6,242 bases of DNA, from the NCBI GenBank assembly GCA_900770515.1, contig CAAHDP010000131.1:1-6242 (forward strand), in the 5' to 3' direction. The position numbers and the translations under genes were made by a program. The stretch is from an uncultured Prevotella sp. Lineage in GTDB: Bacteria > Bacteroidota > Bacteroidia > Bacteroidales > Bacteroidaceae. The notes below the pieces were generated by a model, which saw nothing but the letters and a program-made list of their open reading frames with translations, searched no databases and was not told the DNA's origin. Of this stretch, positions 5,727-6,242 are shown in pieces. The stretch's first letter is position 1, and every line of letters starts with the position of its first letter.

Positions 5727-6242
5727 CTAAACCTCCAAAATAGAATCTATAAATTCCTGTTCCTGGAGATACTCTAAAAACTCATTAGAAGCATCACCTG
5801 CTTTTGCAATATTCAGAGAGGTCATAACAGCATTATGATTTTTATCCCATGCCTCATGCCAGGCAGAATCATGAGATAGCTCAGACAAAGTCTTGGTATC
5901 CATATCTTTGTATTTATCAATGGCAGCATCCAACGCTTCTATCTCAGCTTTACTCAATTCGTCCAAGTCAGGCTTTTCGCCAGCTTTCACAAAAAACCAA
6001 GCGCATTCCCCACCAGCAGGTAACAAAGAATCGCTAATAGCTTTGACATCCTTATTGTTTCCCTTGCCATTCATTAATTTCAAGGCATCATAAAGATGAG
6101 AGGGAACCGGTCCGTGTTTCAGGGCGATAAAAGTATCCTTAACTAAATGTTGACCATATTTTGCATAGAGATTCCTTTCCGCAAAATAGATAATCTTAAA
6201 CAAATGAATGAAATCCGTTTCACCACATTTGTCTAAGACATA
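5727..6242 (-). CDS. Panacea / SocA-like (DUF4065) protein, N-terminus cut by right edge
   Basis: The minus-strand frame is open from the right edge to TAG at 5727-5729, giving 171 visible residues. An apparent start at 6203 is only an internal TTG: in-frame residues YVLDKCGETDFIHLF precede it and match the expected early helix of the family, so the true start is outside the window. Diagnostic stretches are FKIIYFAERNLYAKYG, then TFIALKHGPVPSHLYDALK, and near the C-terminus ELSHDSAWHEAW. Panacea-domain proteins are antitoxins in many toxin-antitoxin pairs, usually neutralising a toxin encoded next to them, and SocA in Caulobacter is a proteolytic adaptor for its toxin. No recognisable toxin lies on the left, so a partner is probably beyond the right edge. 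Some DUF4065 proteins are phage-associated orphans, so the antitoxin role is inferred. Confidence 0.88.
   Translation of the reverse strand, partial: YVLDKCGETDFIHLFKIIYFAERNLYAKYGQHLVKDTFIALKHGPVPSHLYDALKLMNGKGNNKDVKAISDSLLPAGGECAWFFVKAGEKPDLDELSKAEIEALDAAIDKYKDMDTKTLSELSHDSAWHEAWDKNHNAVMTSLNIAKAGDASNEFLEYLQEQEFIDSILEV

Noticed and set aside
6201..6203. TTG at 6203 as the start codon of the Panacea gene
   Set aside because: The frame remains open to the window edge and the preceding residues fit the family, so the gene is simply cut.

Overview
The window looks like a chromosomal segment of a Bacteroidota bacterium, most likely Prevotella/Segatella or a close relative. The evidence is the DUF4369-thioredoxin secreted protein, A-rich leaders with little Shine-Dalgarno signal, and promoters of the Bacteroidota type (TAnnTTTG at -7 with a TTG-like -33 element). 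The genus is inferred from protein style and codon use; no rRNA is present.

Left part (1-3644) is a co-directional minus-strand block. Read in transcription order it is radA (DNA repair ATPase), queC (preQ0 synthase for queuosine), a secreted DUF4369-TlpA-like thioredoxin protein, and the start of a second DUF4369-type secreted protein cut by the left edge. The last two are tandem paralogues with nearly identical signal peptides. A good promoter lies just upstream of radA. The 19-base gap between radA and queC suggests cotranscription.

Middle part (3645-4986): a 200-base divergent intergenic region holds the radA promoter, a promoter for the rightward gene and a 7-bp inverted repeat. The rightward gene encodes a secreted protein with a short helical, aromatic-rich N-terminal part and a long disordered Gly/Ser/Asn/Arg/Phe repeat tail. 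A large stem-loop follows and probably terminates transcription from both sides.

Right part (4987-6242) is AT-rich and less ordered. It holds a degenerate minus-strand ORF ending beside the terminator, a 57-codon plus-strand small gene, a candidate minus-strand promoter antisense to that gene, a 34-codon minus-strand ORF, and the 3' portion of a Panacea/SocA-like (DUF4065) antitoxin-type gene cut by the right edge. The 34-codon ORF lies in frame with the Panacea gene beyond an amber stop. This part looks like an accessory locus with partly decayed small genes. I found no rRNA, tRNA, CRISPR array, transposase or recognisable riboswitch.
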